NCBI GenBank assembly: GCA_030149965.1
Contig: JASLHB010000091.1
Location: forward strand, 1 to 54,510
Origin: Wohlfahrtiimonas sp.
GTDB taxonomy: Bacteria; Pseudomonadota; Gammaproteobacteria; Cardiobacteriales; Wohlfahrtiimonadaceae
Direction: 5' to 3'
Length of the DNA: 54,510 nucleotides
Part shown: in pieces, positions 1-8,570 of the stretch
Numbering within the stretch: the stretch's first letter is position 1
How the letters are laid out: each line of letters opens with the position of its first letter
Program-made: the position numbers and the translations under genes
Notes under the pieces: generated by a model
Database searches by the model: none
What the model saw: only the letters and a program-made list of their open reading frames with translations
What the model was told of the DNA's origin: nothing

Positions 1-36
1 TCTCTTGGTATCAATATAGAGTTAGACGGCGAGTAA
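1..36 (+). CDS. rpoB: RNA polymerase beta subunit, C-terminal end (partial)
   Basis: The first 36 bases read in frame as SLGINIELDGE followed by TAA. This matches the very conserved C-terminus of RpoB (E. coli ends SLGINIELEDE), and rpoC begins 28 bases later, the universal rpoB-rpoC order. Only the last 11 codons are inside the window, so nothing can be said about the rest of the gene. Confidence 0.93.
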   Translation, partial: SLGINIELDGE

Positions 37-64
37 TCTCTTAAAGCATAGGAACTAATGAACA

Positions 65-3000
65 ATGAAAGATTTAATGAATTTATTTAAAAGTTCGGAC
101 AATGTTAAGAACTTTGATGCGATTAAAATTGGTTTATCTTCTCCAGAAATGATCCGTTCGTGGTCATTTGGTGAAGTTAAAAAGCCAGAAACGATCAATT
201 ACCGTACATTTAGACCTGAACGTGATGGTCTATTCTGTGCTCGTATTTTCGGACCAGTAAAAGATTACGAATGCTTGTGTGGTAAATACAAGCGTTTGAA
301 ACACCGCGGTGTTGTGTGTGAAAAATGTGGTGTTGAAGTAACAGTTGCTAAAGTGCGTCGTGAAAGAATGGGTCATATTGACTTAGCTTCTCCAGTTGCG
401 CATATTTGGTACTTGAAATCATTGCCAAGCCGTATCGGTTTGTTATTGGATATGACATTACGTGATATCGAGAAAATCTTATATTTCGAATCATTTGTTG
501 TAACAGATCCAGGTATGACACCGTTAGAACACGGTCAAATCTTAACGGATGAAGAATTCTTAGACATCATCGAAGAGCACGGTGATGAATTTGAAGCAAA
601 AATGGGTGCAGAAGCGATTCTAGACTTATTAAAAGCTTTAGATTTAGAGCAAGAAGTTTCTCGTCTACGTGAAGAATTAGAAGAAACAGGTTCAGAAACG
701 AAATTCAAACGCTTATCTAAGCGTTTGAAGTTGATCGAATCATTCATTCAGTCTGGTAATAAACCAGAGTGGATGATCTTGACTGTATTGCCAGTATTAC
801 CACCAGATTTACGTCCATTGGTTGCATTGGATGGTGGTCGTTTTGCTACATCAGATTTGAATGATTTGTATCGTCGCGTTATCAACCGTAACAACCGTTT
901 GAAACGTTTATTAGAATTAAGCGCACCAGACATCATCGTACGTAACGAAAAGCGTATGTTGCAAGAAGCTGTTGACTCATTGTTAGACAATGGCCGTCGC
1001 GGTCGTGCAATTACTGGTACTAACAAACGTCCATTGAAATCTTTGGCTGATATGATCAAAGGTAAACAAGGTCGTTTCCGTCAGAACTTGTTGGGTAAAC
1101 GTGTTGACTATTCAGGCCGTTCTGTAATCGTGGTTGGACCTACATTGCGTTTGCACCAGTGCGGTTTACCGAAGAAAATGGCTTTGGAATTGTTTAAACC
1201 ATTCATCTTCTCTAAATTGATTTCTCGTGGTATCGCTGTAAAAATTAAAGCAGCTAAGAAATTAGTGGAGAAAGAAGCGCCAGAAGTTTGGGACGTTTTA
1301 GAAGAGGTAATCTCTGAACATCCAGTATTATTGAACCGTGCACCAACATTGCATAGATTAGGTATTCAAGCATTTGAACCAATCTTGATTGAAGGTAAAG
1401 CGATTCAGTTGCATCCATTAGTATGTACAGCGTTCAACGCCGACTTCGATGGTGACCAGATGGCTGTTCACGTTCCATTATCAATTGAAGCACAGTTAGA
1501 AGCACGTGCATTGATGATGTCTTCAAACAATATTTTATCACCTGCAAATGGTGAGCCAATCATCGTTCCTTCTCAGGACGTTGTATTAGGCTTGTACTAT
1601 ATGACTCGTGATCGCGCGCGTGTAAAAGGTGAAGGCATGATCTTCGCTGATTACGCAGAAGTGTTGCGTGCATATCAATCAAAACAAGTAGCGGTACATG
1701 CAAGAATTCAAGTGCGTTTACCAATTCACATGTTTGAAGATGCACAAGAAGGTGAAAAAGTCCGTCGTGTAGAAACAACTGTTGGTCGTGTATTGTTATC
1801 AGATGTATTGCCTAAAAACTTCCCATTTGCATTGATCGATCGTGCATTAACGAAGAAAGTAATTTCTGGCTTAATCAACCAAGCTTATCGTCGTTTAGGT
1901 TTGAAAGATACAGTAATTTTTGCTGACCGTTTAATGTATACAGGTTTCTATTACGCAATGCGCTCAGGTTCTTCAGTTGGTTATCAAGATATGGTAATCC
2001 CAGAAGAAAAAGCTGGCATCATTCATGAAGCAGAAGCGGAAGTGAAAGAAGTGCAAGAGCAATACGCACAAGGTTTGGTAACAAACGGTGAGCGTTACAA
2101 TAAAGTTATCGATATTTGGTCTCGTACAAACGAAGAAGTTGCCAAAGTGATGATGAAAAACTTGAGTAAAGATCGCAATGTTGATGCTAATGGTAATGAA
2201 ATTTTAGAAGATTCATTCAACTCAATCTTTATGATGGCCGACTCAGGTGCTCGTGGTAGTGCGGCGCAGATTCGTCAGCTAGCTGGTATGCGTGGTTTGA
2301 TGGCAAAACCAGATGGCTCGATCATCGAAACACCAATCACAGCAAACTTCCGTGAAGGTCTAGATGTTCTTCAGTACTTCGTATCAACGCATGGTGCTCG
2401 TAAAGGTTTGGCGGACACAGCATTGAAAACAGCTAACTCAGGTTACTTGACTCGTCGTTTAGTTGACGTTGCACAAGATCTAGTTGTTGTGACAGATGAT
2501 TGTGGTACAACAGATGGTTTGTTAATGACACCAACTGTTGAAGGCGGTGACGTTATTGAACGCTTGAGTGAACGTGTATTAGGTTTGGTAACAGCGCAAG
2601 ACGTTTATATTCCAGGTTCTGATGAAGTATTGTTCCCAGCAGGCACATTGATTGATGAAGCATTGGCTGAAGTATTGGATGAGAAAGGTGTGGATGAGAT
2701 GATCGTTCGCTCTGCTATCACATGTGATAACTTATTCGGTTTATGTGCTAAATGTTATGGTCGTGACTTGGGTCGTGGTCATTTGGTTAACCCAGGTGAG
2801 TCAGTGGGTGTTATCGCTGCTCAGTCAATCGGTGAACCAGGTACACAGTTAACGATGCGTACGTTCCATATCGGTGGTACAGCATCACGAGCTGCTGCAG
2901 TTTCAAGTGTACAAGTTAAAACAAAAGGTTTGTTGAAACTTGTTAAGATGAAAACTGTTAAGAATAAAGATAACCAATTGGTATCTACATCACGTTCTGG

Positions 3001-4219
3001 TGAAATCATCATCACGGATGAATATGGTCGTAACCGTGAGCGCTATAAAGTGCCTTATGGTGCAACATTAGCAGTTCATGAAGGCGAAGAAGTTAATGTT
3101 GGTGACGTGGTTGCAACTTGGGATCCACATACATATCCAGTAGTTGTAGAAGCAACAGGTTTTGTGAAGTTTGAAGACTTTGATGAAGGCATCAACGTTC
3201 AGAAACAAACAGATGAAATCACTGGCTTAACTCACTTGAGCGTATTGGATTCTAAATCACGTGGTGCGGGTAAAGATAAGCGTCCAGCAATTCATGTTGT
3301 TGATGCGAATGGTGATGCATTGAACCTACCAGGTACTGATATTGCTGCAATTTATACATTGCCAGTAGGTGCGATTGTATCTTTATCTGATAATGCTGCA
3401 GTTTCTGTGGGTGACGTATTAGCACGTATTCCACAAGAATCATCAAAAACTCGTGATATCACGGGTGGTTTGCCACGCGTTGCTGACTTATTTGAAGCTC
3501 GTCGTCCGAAAGAAGCAGCTATCTTGGCTGAAATTTCAGGAGTTGTTAGCTTTGGTAAGGAAACTAAAGGTAAGCAACGTTTGGTATTGACAGATCGTGA
3601 AGGTAATATTTACGAAGAATTGATTCCAAAATGGCGCACAATCAACGTATTCGAAGGTGAAAGCGTTGAGAAGGGTGAAATCATCGTTGATGGTGAATTA
3701 AGCTCACATGACATCTTACGTTTGTTGGGTGTTAAAGAGTTGGCTGCTTACTTGGTGAAAGAAATTCAAGACGTTTATCGTTTACAAGGTGTAAAAATCT
3801 CTGATAAGCATATTGAAGTGATCATTCGCCAGATGTTACGTAAAGTTGAAATCGTTGATGCGAATGATTCTGAATACATCAAAGGTGAGCAAGTTGAGAA
3901 AACTCAAATGTTGCGTGAAAATGCACGTTTGGTTAAAGAAGGTAAATTGCCTGCAACGTATGAACCAATTTTATTGGGTATTACAAAAGCATCATTGGCA
4001 ACAGAAAGCTTCATCTCAGCTGCATCGTTCCAAGAAACAACACGCGTATTAACAGAAGCTTCTGTTCGTGGTTTACGTGATGAGTTACGTGGTTTGAAAG
4101 AGAACGTAATTGTAGGTAGATTAATCCCTGCAGGTACTGGCTTGGCTTACCATGATGAACGCCGTAAAGAAAGAGAAGAAGAACACGAAGGTACAGAATT
4201 ATTCATCAGTGCTGAGTAA
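65..4219 (+). CDS. rpoC: DNA-directed RNA polymerase subunit beta'
   Basis: Largest catalytic subunit of RNA polymerase, 1384 residues (E. coli 1407). The N-terminal zinc ribbon is visible near residues 70-90 (CLCGKY...CEKCGVEV). The catalytic NADFDGD motif has its three Mg-binding aspartates at 460, 462 and 464, the same numbering as E. coli. A second cysteine cluster (CDNLFGLCAKC) lies near residue 890, and the trigger-loop/bridge-helix neighbourhood (GEPGTQLTMRTFHIGG) follows. The start at 65 gives the usual MKDLMNLF beginning; an ATG at 58 is out of frame. It follows rpoB directly and ends in a strong terminator, so it closes the rpoBC operon. There is no sign of truncation. Confidence 0.99.
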   Translation: MKDLMNLFKSSDNVKNFDAIKIGLSSPEMIRSWSFGEVKKPETINYRTFRPERDGLFCARIFGPVKDYECLCGKYKRLKHRGVVCEKCGVEVTVAKVRRERMGHIDLASPVAHIWYLKSLPSRIGLLLDMTLRDIEKILYFESFVVTDPGMTPLEHGQILTDEEFLDIIEEHGDEFEAKMGAEAILDLLKALDLEQEVSRLREELEETGSETKFKRLSKRLKLIESFIQSGNKPEWMILTVLPVLPPDLRPLVALDGGRFATSDLNDLYRRVINRNNRLKRLLELSAPDIIVRNEKRMLQEAVDSLLDNGRRGRAITGTNKRPLKSLADMIKGKQGRFRQNLLGKRVDYSGRSVIVVGPTLRLHQCGLPKKMALELFKPFIFSKLISRGIAVKIKAAKKLVEKEAPEVWDVLEEVISEHPVLLNRAPTLHRLGIQAFEPILIEGKAIQLHPLVCTAFNADFDGDQMAVHVPLSIEAQLEARALMMSSNNILSPANGEPIIVPSQDVVLGLYYMTRDRARVKGEGMIFADYAEVLRAYQSKQVAVHARIQVRLPIHMFEDAQEGEKVRRVETTVGRVLLSDVLPKNFPFALIDRALTKKVISGLINQAYRRLGLKDTVIFADRLMYTGFYYAMRSGSSVGYQDMVIPEEKAGIIHEAEAEVKEVQEQYAQGLVTNGERYNKVIDIWSRTNEEVAKVMMKNLSKDRNVDANGNEILEDSFNSIFMMADSGARGSAAQIRQLAGMRGLMAKPDGSIIETPITANFREGLDVLQYFVSTHGARKGLADTALKTANSGYLTRRLVDVAQDLVVVTDDCGTTDGLLMTPTVEGGDVIERLSERVLGLVTAQDVYIPGSDEVLFPAGTLIDEALAEVLDEKGVDEMIVRSAITCDNLFGLCAKCYGRDLGRGHLVNPGESVGVIAAQSIGEPGTQLTMRTFHIGGTASRAAAVSSVQVKTKGLLKLVKMKTVKNKDNQLVSTSRSGEIIITDEYGRNRERYKVPYGATLAVHEGEEVNVGDVVATWDPHTYPVVVEATGFVKFEDFDEGINVQKQTDEITGLTHLSVLDSKSRGAGKDKRPAIHVVDANGDALNLPGTDIAAIYTLPVGAIVSLSDNAAVSVGDVLARIPQESSKTRDITGGLPRVADLFEARRPKEAAILAEISGVVSFGKETKGKQRLVLTDREGNIYEELIPKWRTINVFEGESVEKGEIIVDGELSSHDILRLLGVKELAAYLVKEIQDVYRLQGVKISDKHIEVIIRQMLRKVEIVDANDSEYIKGEQVEKTQMLRENARLVKEGKLPATYEPILLGITKASLATESFISAASFQETTRVLTEASVRGLRDELRGLKENVIVGRLIPAGTGLAYHDERRKEREEEHEGTELFISAE

Positions 4220-4240
4220 TTCTAAAATGTAAATATAATT

Positions 4241-4270
4241 ATAAAAGCATCTATTCTTAGATGCTTTTAT
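4241..4270 (+). terminator. Intrinsic terminator after rpoC
   Basis: A perfect 12-bp stem (4241-4252 with 4259-4270) closes a 6-nt ATTCTT loop; the 3' arm ends in TTTTAT. It lies 21 bases after the rpoC stop and ends only 19 bases before the nusB start, leaving no room for a separate nusB promoter downstream of it. Confidence 0.85.
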
Positions 4271-4289
4271 TGTTTATGAGGAAAATAGG

Positions 4290-4721
4290 ATGTCAAATAA
4301 ACGCGAATTTGAACGTATGATGTGGGCAAGACGCTTTGCATTACAAGGTTTATACGAATGGCAGATTGCACAAAGCCAAGTGGAAGAAATCGAACGTCAT
4401 CTTGCTGAGAACCCAGATTTTGTGAAAGCAAATAGAGAGTCTTTTTCTAATATGTTACGCGGATCAATCCGTGGACAAGTAGAAGCAAATGAATTGATCG
4501 CACCATTATTGGATCGTCCAGTTGAGCAATTAGATGTTGTTGAGAGAGCTGTATTATGGTTAGGCTGTTATGAGTTATCAACTCATCCTGAAACACCATA
4601 TAAAGTGATCATCAATGAATCTGTAAATTTAGCAAAGAAATTTGGTGGTGATCAAAGCTATAAATTTATTAATGGTGTCCTTGATAAGGTTGCTAAGAAG
4701 GTTAGAATAGATTATCAATAG
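4290..4721 (+). CDS. nusB: Transcription antitermination protein NusB
   Basis: NusB binds boxA RNA together with NusE (S10) and promotes rRNA antitermination. It is 143 residues, close to the 139 of E. coli. Family features seen are the N-terminal RRFALQGLYEW helix, the LDVVERAVLWLGCYEL segment, and the C-terminal KVIINESVNLAKKFGGDQSYKFINGVLDK block that is diagnostic of NusB. An AGGAAAATAGG ribosome-binding region precedes the ATG. Its place directly behind rpoC is unusual; in many gammaproteobacteria nusB follows ribH. A terminator hairpin stands between rpoC and nusB, so expression presumably depends on read-through or on a promoter inside rpoC. Confidence 0.97.
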   Translation: MSNKREFERMMWARRFALQGLYEWQIAQSQVEEIERHLAENPDFVKANRESFSNMLRGSIRGQVEANELIAPLLDRPVEQLDVVERAVLWLGCYELSTHPETPYKVIINESVNLAKKFGGDQSYKFINGVLDKVAKKVRIDYQ

Positions 4722-4746
4722 TCATTAATCATTTGAGAATAATATA

Positions 4747-5865
4747 ATGGACATCTCTCCTTTTCTCCGCTTTATGGTAGAAAAAAATGGTTCGGATTTA
4801 TTTGTCTATCCGAATGCACCGATTTGTATTAAATTAAGTGGGACTGTGCATCCATTAAGCCGTGAAACGTTATCAGCAGATATTGTTCAAAGTGCAATTT
4901 TTAATTTATTGACAGAATCTCAGGCAGAAGAATTTAATCGTGAACTTGAGTTAAACTTTGCGATTAAATTAGATGATGGCGCTCGTTTTAGAGTGAATAT
5001 CTTCAAACAACGTAATGAATACGGTATGGTTATTCGTTATGTTAAAGCGAATATTCCTCGCATGGAAGATTTGCGTGTTCCTGAGATTTTTAAAGAAATC
5101 ATTATGGAGAAACGTGGTTTAATCTTGGTTGTAGGTTCGACAGGTAGTGGTAAATCTACAAGTCTAGCATCTATGATTGATTACCGCGCAACACATACAG
5201 CTGGGCATATTCTGACGGTAGAAGATCCAATTGAGTTTGTTTATGAACATAAGCGCTCAATTATTGGACAGCGTGAAGTAGGGTTGGATACGCACAGTTA
5301 TGAAAGAGCTTTGGAATCTGCAATGCGCGAAGCACCAGATGTGATTTTAGTTGGGGAAGTTCGTAGTACTGATATTATGAAAGCGGTGATTAACTTTTCT
5401 ATCACTGGGCATTTATGTTTAACTACATTGCATGCAAACAATGCAATCGGTGCTTTAGATCGAATAGTTAATTTCTTTCCTGAATCAGCGCGTGCCCAGT
5501 TATTGGTGGATTTGTCATTGAATATTAAAGCCATTGTTTCGCAGCGTTTAGTTAAAGGCGTTGATGGAAAATTAGTGCCTGCTGTTGAGGTAATGTTGAA
5601 TACTCCATATATTCAAGAATTGATTATGAAAGGTAAGCTAGATACTATTCCTGATGCAATGGAAAATGGTGGCACAACCGGTATGCGCACATTTGATCAG
5701 GCATTATATGAAATGTATGTGCAAGGCATTATTTCTGCAGAAGAAGCGATTGCCAATGCTGATTCTAAAAACAACGTTTCCTTGCGTATTCGTATGGGGG
5801 ATGTTCGCGGTGTTTCTCGTGAAGATTTAACTGGTGAAGCTAAATTTAAATTGAAACAATATTAA
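4747..5865 (+). CDS. pilU: Type IV pilus twitching ATPase, PilU-like
   Basis: A retraction-type hexameric ATPase of the PilT/PilU family, 372 residues. The Walker A motif GSTGSGKST is at 130-138. The Asp-box TVEDPIEFV, the Walker B region DVILVGEVRS with Glu204, and the His-box HLCLTTLHANNA follow. PilU rather than PilT is indicated by HLCL.TLHANNA, by IVSQRLV.G.DG.LVPAVE.MLNTPYI, and by the extended C-terminus. The residue after GEVR is Ser207, where the family normally has Asp (GEIRD). It starts 25 bases after nusB with a weak ribosome site. No pilT or other pilus gene is nearby, so a full pilus system can only be presumed elsewhere. Confidence 0.88.
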   Translation: MDISPFLRFMVEKNGSDLFVYPNAPICIKLSGTVHPLSRETLSADIVQSAIFNLLTESQAEEFNRELELNFAIKLDDGARFRVNIFKQRNEYGMVIRYVKANIPRMEDLRVPEIFKEIIMEKRGLILVVGSTGSGKSTSLASMIDYRATHTAGHILTVEDPIEFVYEHKRSIIGQREVGLDTHSYERALESAMREAPDVILVGEVRSTDIMKAVINFSITGHLCLTTLHANNAIGALDRIVNFFPESARAQLLVDLSLNIKAIVSQRLVKGVDGKLVPAVEVMLNTPYIQELIMKGKLDTIPDAMENGGTTGMRTFDQALYEMYVQGIISAEEAIANADSKNNVSLRIRMGDVRGVSREDLTGEAKFKLKQY

Positions 5866-5884
5866 TTGTTTTAGTGATGCTAAC

Positions 5885-5918
5885 AAAGCACTGATAGCAC
5901 GTTTATTGGTGCTTTTTT
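5885..5918 (+). terminator. Probable terminator after pilU
   Basis: AAAGCAC (5885-5891) pairs with GTGCTTT (5909-5915), followed by a T run to 5918. The 17-nt loop contains a competing AGCAC (5896-5900) that can pair with the same GTGCT. The T tract ends only 13 bases before the preferred tcdA start. Confidence 0.6.
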
Positions 5919-5931
5919 ATTGGGAAAATTT

Positions 5932-6672
5932 ATGGATTACGAACGTCGTTTTTCAGGTTTAAATCGTTTATATCAAAAAGAAGCCACTGAAATATTGCGG
6001 TCTGCACATGTCATTATTGCAGGTGTTGGTGGAGTTGGTTCTTGGTGCGTGGAAGCTCTGGCTCGTTCAGGCATCGGATCTTTAACATTGATTGATCTGG
6101 ATGTCGTAGCAGAAAGTAATATTAATCGTCAATTGCCTGCATTATCTTCGACTTTAGGCGAATCTAAAATTGAAGTGATGGCAAAGCGTATTCAAGAAAT
6201 TAATGAAGATTGCCAAGTCACATTGATTGATGATTTTCTGACTGAAGAAAATTTAGATGATTTGTTGAGTCACTTTGACCATAAAAATAGTTGGATTGTG
6301 GATGCGATTGATAATGTTCGTGTGAAAGCAGCATTGATTGCTTGGGCAAAACGTCATAAATTTAAAATCATTGTGAGTGGTGCGGCAGGTGGAAAGATTG
6401 ATCCTCAATCATTTAAGTTAGATGATTTATCTAAAACTTATCATGATCCGTTATGTGCTAGTTTAAAAGCGACATTGAAGAAAAAATATAACTTAGGTAA
6501 AGATGGTGCAAAGTTAAATGTACCCACAGTTTTTTCCACAGAAAACATGCAAGGTTCACATAAAGGGAAGGGCGGTTTGAACTGTGCAGGTTATGGCTCG
6601 ATTGTGACAATGACTGCAACAATGGGCATGATGATGGCAGGCTATGTTGTGAATAAAATTGTGGATAAGTAA
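5932..6672 (+). CDS. tcdA: tRNA threonylcarbamoyladenosine dehydratase
   Basis: An E1-like ATP-dependent enzyme that cyclises t6A37 to ct6A in tRNAs decoding ANN codons. The nucleotide-binding GVGGVGSW motif lies near residue 32, followed by LIDLD.V..SNINRQ, the E1/ThiF signature, and by DAIDNV. It is 246 residues from the ATG at 5932. A TTG at 5920 would add four residues, but it sits inside the terminator T tract with no ribosome site, whereas GGGAAAA lies correctly before 5932. Later motifs (SGAAGGK.DP, DPLCASLKATLKK) match E. coli TcdA/CsdL. It converges on ialB through a shared palindromic terminator. Confidence 0.95.
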   Translation: MDYERRFSGLNRLYQKEATEILRSAHVIIAGVGGVGSWCVEALARSGIGSLTLIDLDVVAESNINRQLPALSSTLGESKIEVMAKRIQEINEDCQVTLIDDFLTEENLDDLLSHFDHKNSWIVDAIDNVRVKAALIAWAKRHKFKIIVSGAAGGKIDPQSFKLDDLSKTYHDPLCASLKATLKKKYNLGKDGAKLNVPTVFSTENMQGSHKGKGGLNCAGYGSIVTMTATMGMMMAGYVVNKIVDK

Positions 6673-6696
6673 GTGGATAAAGATTTTGAGCAATAA

Positions 6697-6724
6697 AAAA
6701 ACCTGATTTTAAAATCAGGTTTTT
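6697..6724. terminator. Bidirectional terminator between tcdA and ialB
   Basis: A perfect 28-bp palindrome with an A-rich left flank and a T-rich right flank. It can terminate both the rightward tcdA transcript and the leftward ialB transcript. Confidence 0.9.
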
Positions 6725-6761
6725 GTTTGAATCTTATTAATATTAAGTAATGAATTATTGA

Positions 6762-7403
6762 TTACTTAGATTGTTCCAATAAATCTGTATAAGCAGCAGA
6801 GAAGCCTTTTAATGGAACTTGTGATTTGATGTGTAATTCACTGTTCTTTGGTGCATTAGAATCAAAAGTGAAGTTAACAAATAAGTTGTTACCTTTTTGG
6901 AATTGATCTAATAATTTCCCTTTAGTATCTACATCCATTGGTAATGCTGCGATACAACCAAAGTTTGTACAACGTTCAAAATTGATTTGCGCAATATCAG
7001 TATCGATATCTTTTGCTTTACCAGCGTCGTCTGTACCTTTTACAGTGATGTAAATTTTACCTTTATCGTCATTGTTATTTAAACGAATTTGTAAACCTTC
7101 GCTTAACTGAACATCTAATGGTGCTGCAAAAACCATTACAGGACTTTTATCAAATAAAGTAATAGAAGTTCTTAAAATAGGAACATGACGTTGTTCTTCT
7201 TTTTTCTTACCTTTATCTGCAGGTGCAACCATTGTTGTTTGTTGGAACATTTGGCACTCTTTTTTATTATTAGGTGCAGAAAAACATTCAACTGTCCAAT
7301 CTTGGTGTTTCTTTTTATATATTGAATCGTTTGCTTGTTGAGCATTTGCTCCAGCTAACAATGCAGATGAAACTAATGTTGCAACCATTACTTTTTTAAA
7401 CAT
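6762..7403 (-). CDS. IalB-family periplasmic protein
   Basis: An exported protein of 213 residues with a clean signal peptide (positive start, hydrophobic core, cleavage after ANA at about residue 21). The body matches the invasion-associated locus B family: WTVECFSAPNNKKECQMFQQ near residues 36-55, a central SPVMVFAAPLDVQL segment, and the paired-cysteine FERCTNFGCIAALPMD block. The four cysteines (two early, two late) probably form disulfides. In Bartonella IalB is linked to erythrocyte invasion, but most family members have no known function. It has its own promoter and a GAGG ribosome site. I can support the family, not a role. Confidence 0.85.
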   Translation of the reverse strand: MFKKVMVATLVSSALLAGANAQQANDSIYKKKHQDWTVECFSAPNNKKECQMFQQTTMVAPADKGKKKEEQRHVPILRTSITLFDKSPVMVFAAPLDVQLSEGLQIRLNNNDDKGKIYITVKGTDDAGKAKDIDTDIAQINFERCTNFGCIAALPMDVDTKGKLLDQFQKGNNLFVNFTFDSNAPKNSELHIKSQVPLKGFSAAYTDLLEQSK

Positions 7404-7448
7404 AATATCCTCATTAAAATGAAGTTAAAAACAGTTAATTGTTGGATT

Positions 7449-7476
7449 ATTCTACGCGTATTTGTTGTTAAATCAA
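7449..7476 (-). promoter_or_regulatory. Promoter of ialB
   Basis: On the minus strand TTGATT (7476-7471) and TAGAAT (7454-7449) are separated by 16 bases, about 45 bases upstream of the ialB start. Confidence 0.6.
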
Positions 7477-7518
7477 GGTAAATCCTTTGTATTCAAGAAG
7501 TTTTCTGCTGTTGTGGTC

Positions 7519-7547
7519 TTACAAGTTGAGGGTAATTTTTGTATAAT
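7519..7547 (+). promoter_or_regulatory. Promoter of gmk
   Basis: A perfect TATAAT (7542-7547) lies 17 bases after a poor TTACAA -35 element (7519-7524), about 38 bases before the gmk ATG. Confidence 0.6.
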
Positions 7548-7584
7548 AACGGCTCCTTAAAATACGAAAGAAAGTGAGTGAAAA

Positions 7585-8217
7585 ATGTGTGAGCGCGAAA
7601 AGTTCTTAGGCAATCTTTACGTCATTTCATCACCTTCAGGTGGTGGGAAAACGACACTGGTCAGCCAATTACTTGAATGTACACCAGACATTAGCCGAGT
7701 GGTAACACACACGACACGACCACCAAGACCGAATGAGAAAAATGGTGTGCATTACCATTTTGTGGCAGCAGATGACTTTGTGGCGTTGAAAGAAGACGGC
7801 GGCTTTGTTGAAACTGCACAAGTATTTAATTTCCATTATGGTACTTCATGGAAAGAAGTGAAGTCTAAATTAAGACATGGCATGGATGTAATTTTGGTTA
7901 TTGATTGGCAGGGAGCTGAACAAGTTCGCATTAGCCATCCTGAAGCCATTACTATTTTTATTTTACCACCATCATTAGAAACATTGCGTGCACGATTATT
8001 TGCGCGCAATGAAGATAGCGTTGCTGTTGTAGAAAATAGAATGAGAGATGCGAGCAATCAAATCATGCACTATAAAGATTTTGATTATTTAGTAGTGAAT
8101 GATGACTTTGATATTGCATTAGCAAATCTACGTTCTATCATCATGGCAGAACGATTAAAGGCGGATCACCAAAAGGTTCGTCATCAATTATTGATCTCGT
8201 CGTTATTGCAATCGTAA
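7585..8217 (+). CDS. gmk: Guanylate kinase
   Basis: Phosphorylates GMP to GDP with ATP; essential for GTP and (p)ppGpp supply. It is 210 residues (E. coli 207). The P-loop SSPSGGGKTTL is near residue 15, and the GMP-binding THTTRPPRPNE.NGVHYHF motif follows. The LVIDWQGAEQVR and FILPPS segments and the C-terminal HYKDFDYLVVNDDFD block are all present. The start at 7585 is preceded by AAAGAAAGTGAGTG. It heads the conserved gmk-rpoZ-spoT run, linking guanine nucleotide supply with the stringent response. Confidence 0.98.
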   Translation: MCEREKFLGNLYVISSPSGGGKTTLVSQLLECTPDISRVVTHTTRPPRPNEKNGVHYHFVAADDFVALKEDGGFVETAQVFNFHYGTSWKEVKSKLRHGMDVILVIDWQGAEQVRISHPEAITIFILPPSLETLRARLFARNEDSVAVVENRMRDASNQIMHYKDFDYLVVNDDFDIALANLRSIIMAERLKADHQKVRHQLLISSLLQS

Positions 8218-8289
8218 GATTTCAATACACTAAACCAATATTTTAGTTATTATTAATACAGATACTGTAAGAATTTAGGAGTTTTATTT

Positions 8290-8550
8290 ATGGCACGTGT
8301 AACCGTAGAAGATTGTTTAGATAAAGTTGATAACCGTTTCCAATTAGTATTATTGGCTTCTCGTCGTGCTCATCAATTGGCATTGGGTGCAGATACAAAA
8401 TTGACACCAAATGGTGAAAAAGTCACTGTAATGGCATTGCGTGAAATCGCAGAAGAGTTGATTACAATTGATGAAATTAAAAAGTTGGTTGTGAAACCAA
8501 AACCAGTGATTGTTGAAAGCTTTAAGCCAGAAACAGCATTTGAATTTTAA
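8290..8550 (+). CDS. rpoZ: RNA polymerase omega subunit
   Basis: Omega assists assembly of beta' and forms part of a ppGpp-binding site in proteobacterial RNA polymerase. It is 86 residues, starting MARVTVEDCLDKVDNRFQLV, the family signature, followed by the ASRRAHQL helix and ALREIAEELIT. A TAGGAG ribosome site lies 7-8 bases upstream. It sits 72 bases after gmk and 20 bases before spoT, as in E. coli. Confidence 0.98.
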   Translation: MARVTVEDCLDKVDNRFQLVLLASRRAHQLALGADTKLTPNGEKVTVMALREIAEELITIDEIKKLVVKPKPVIVESFKPETAFEF

Positions 8551-8570
8551 TTAGCATATTGGATCTCACT

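Noticed and set aside
535..1059. Long minus-strand frames inside rpoC
   Set aside because: Antisense shadows of a highly conserved gene; no ribosome sites, promoters or recognisable protein features.
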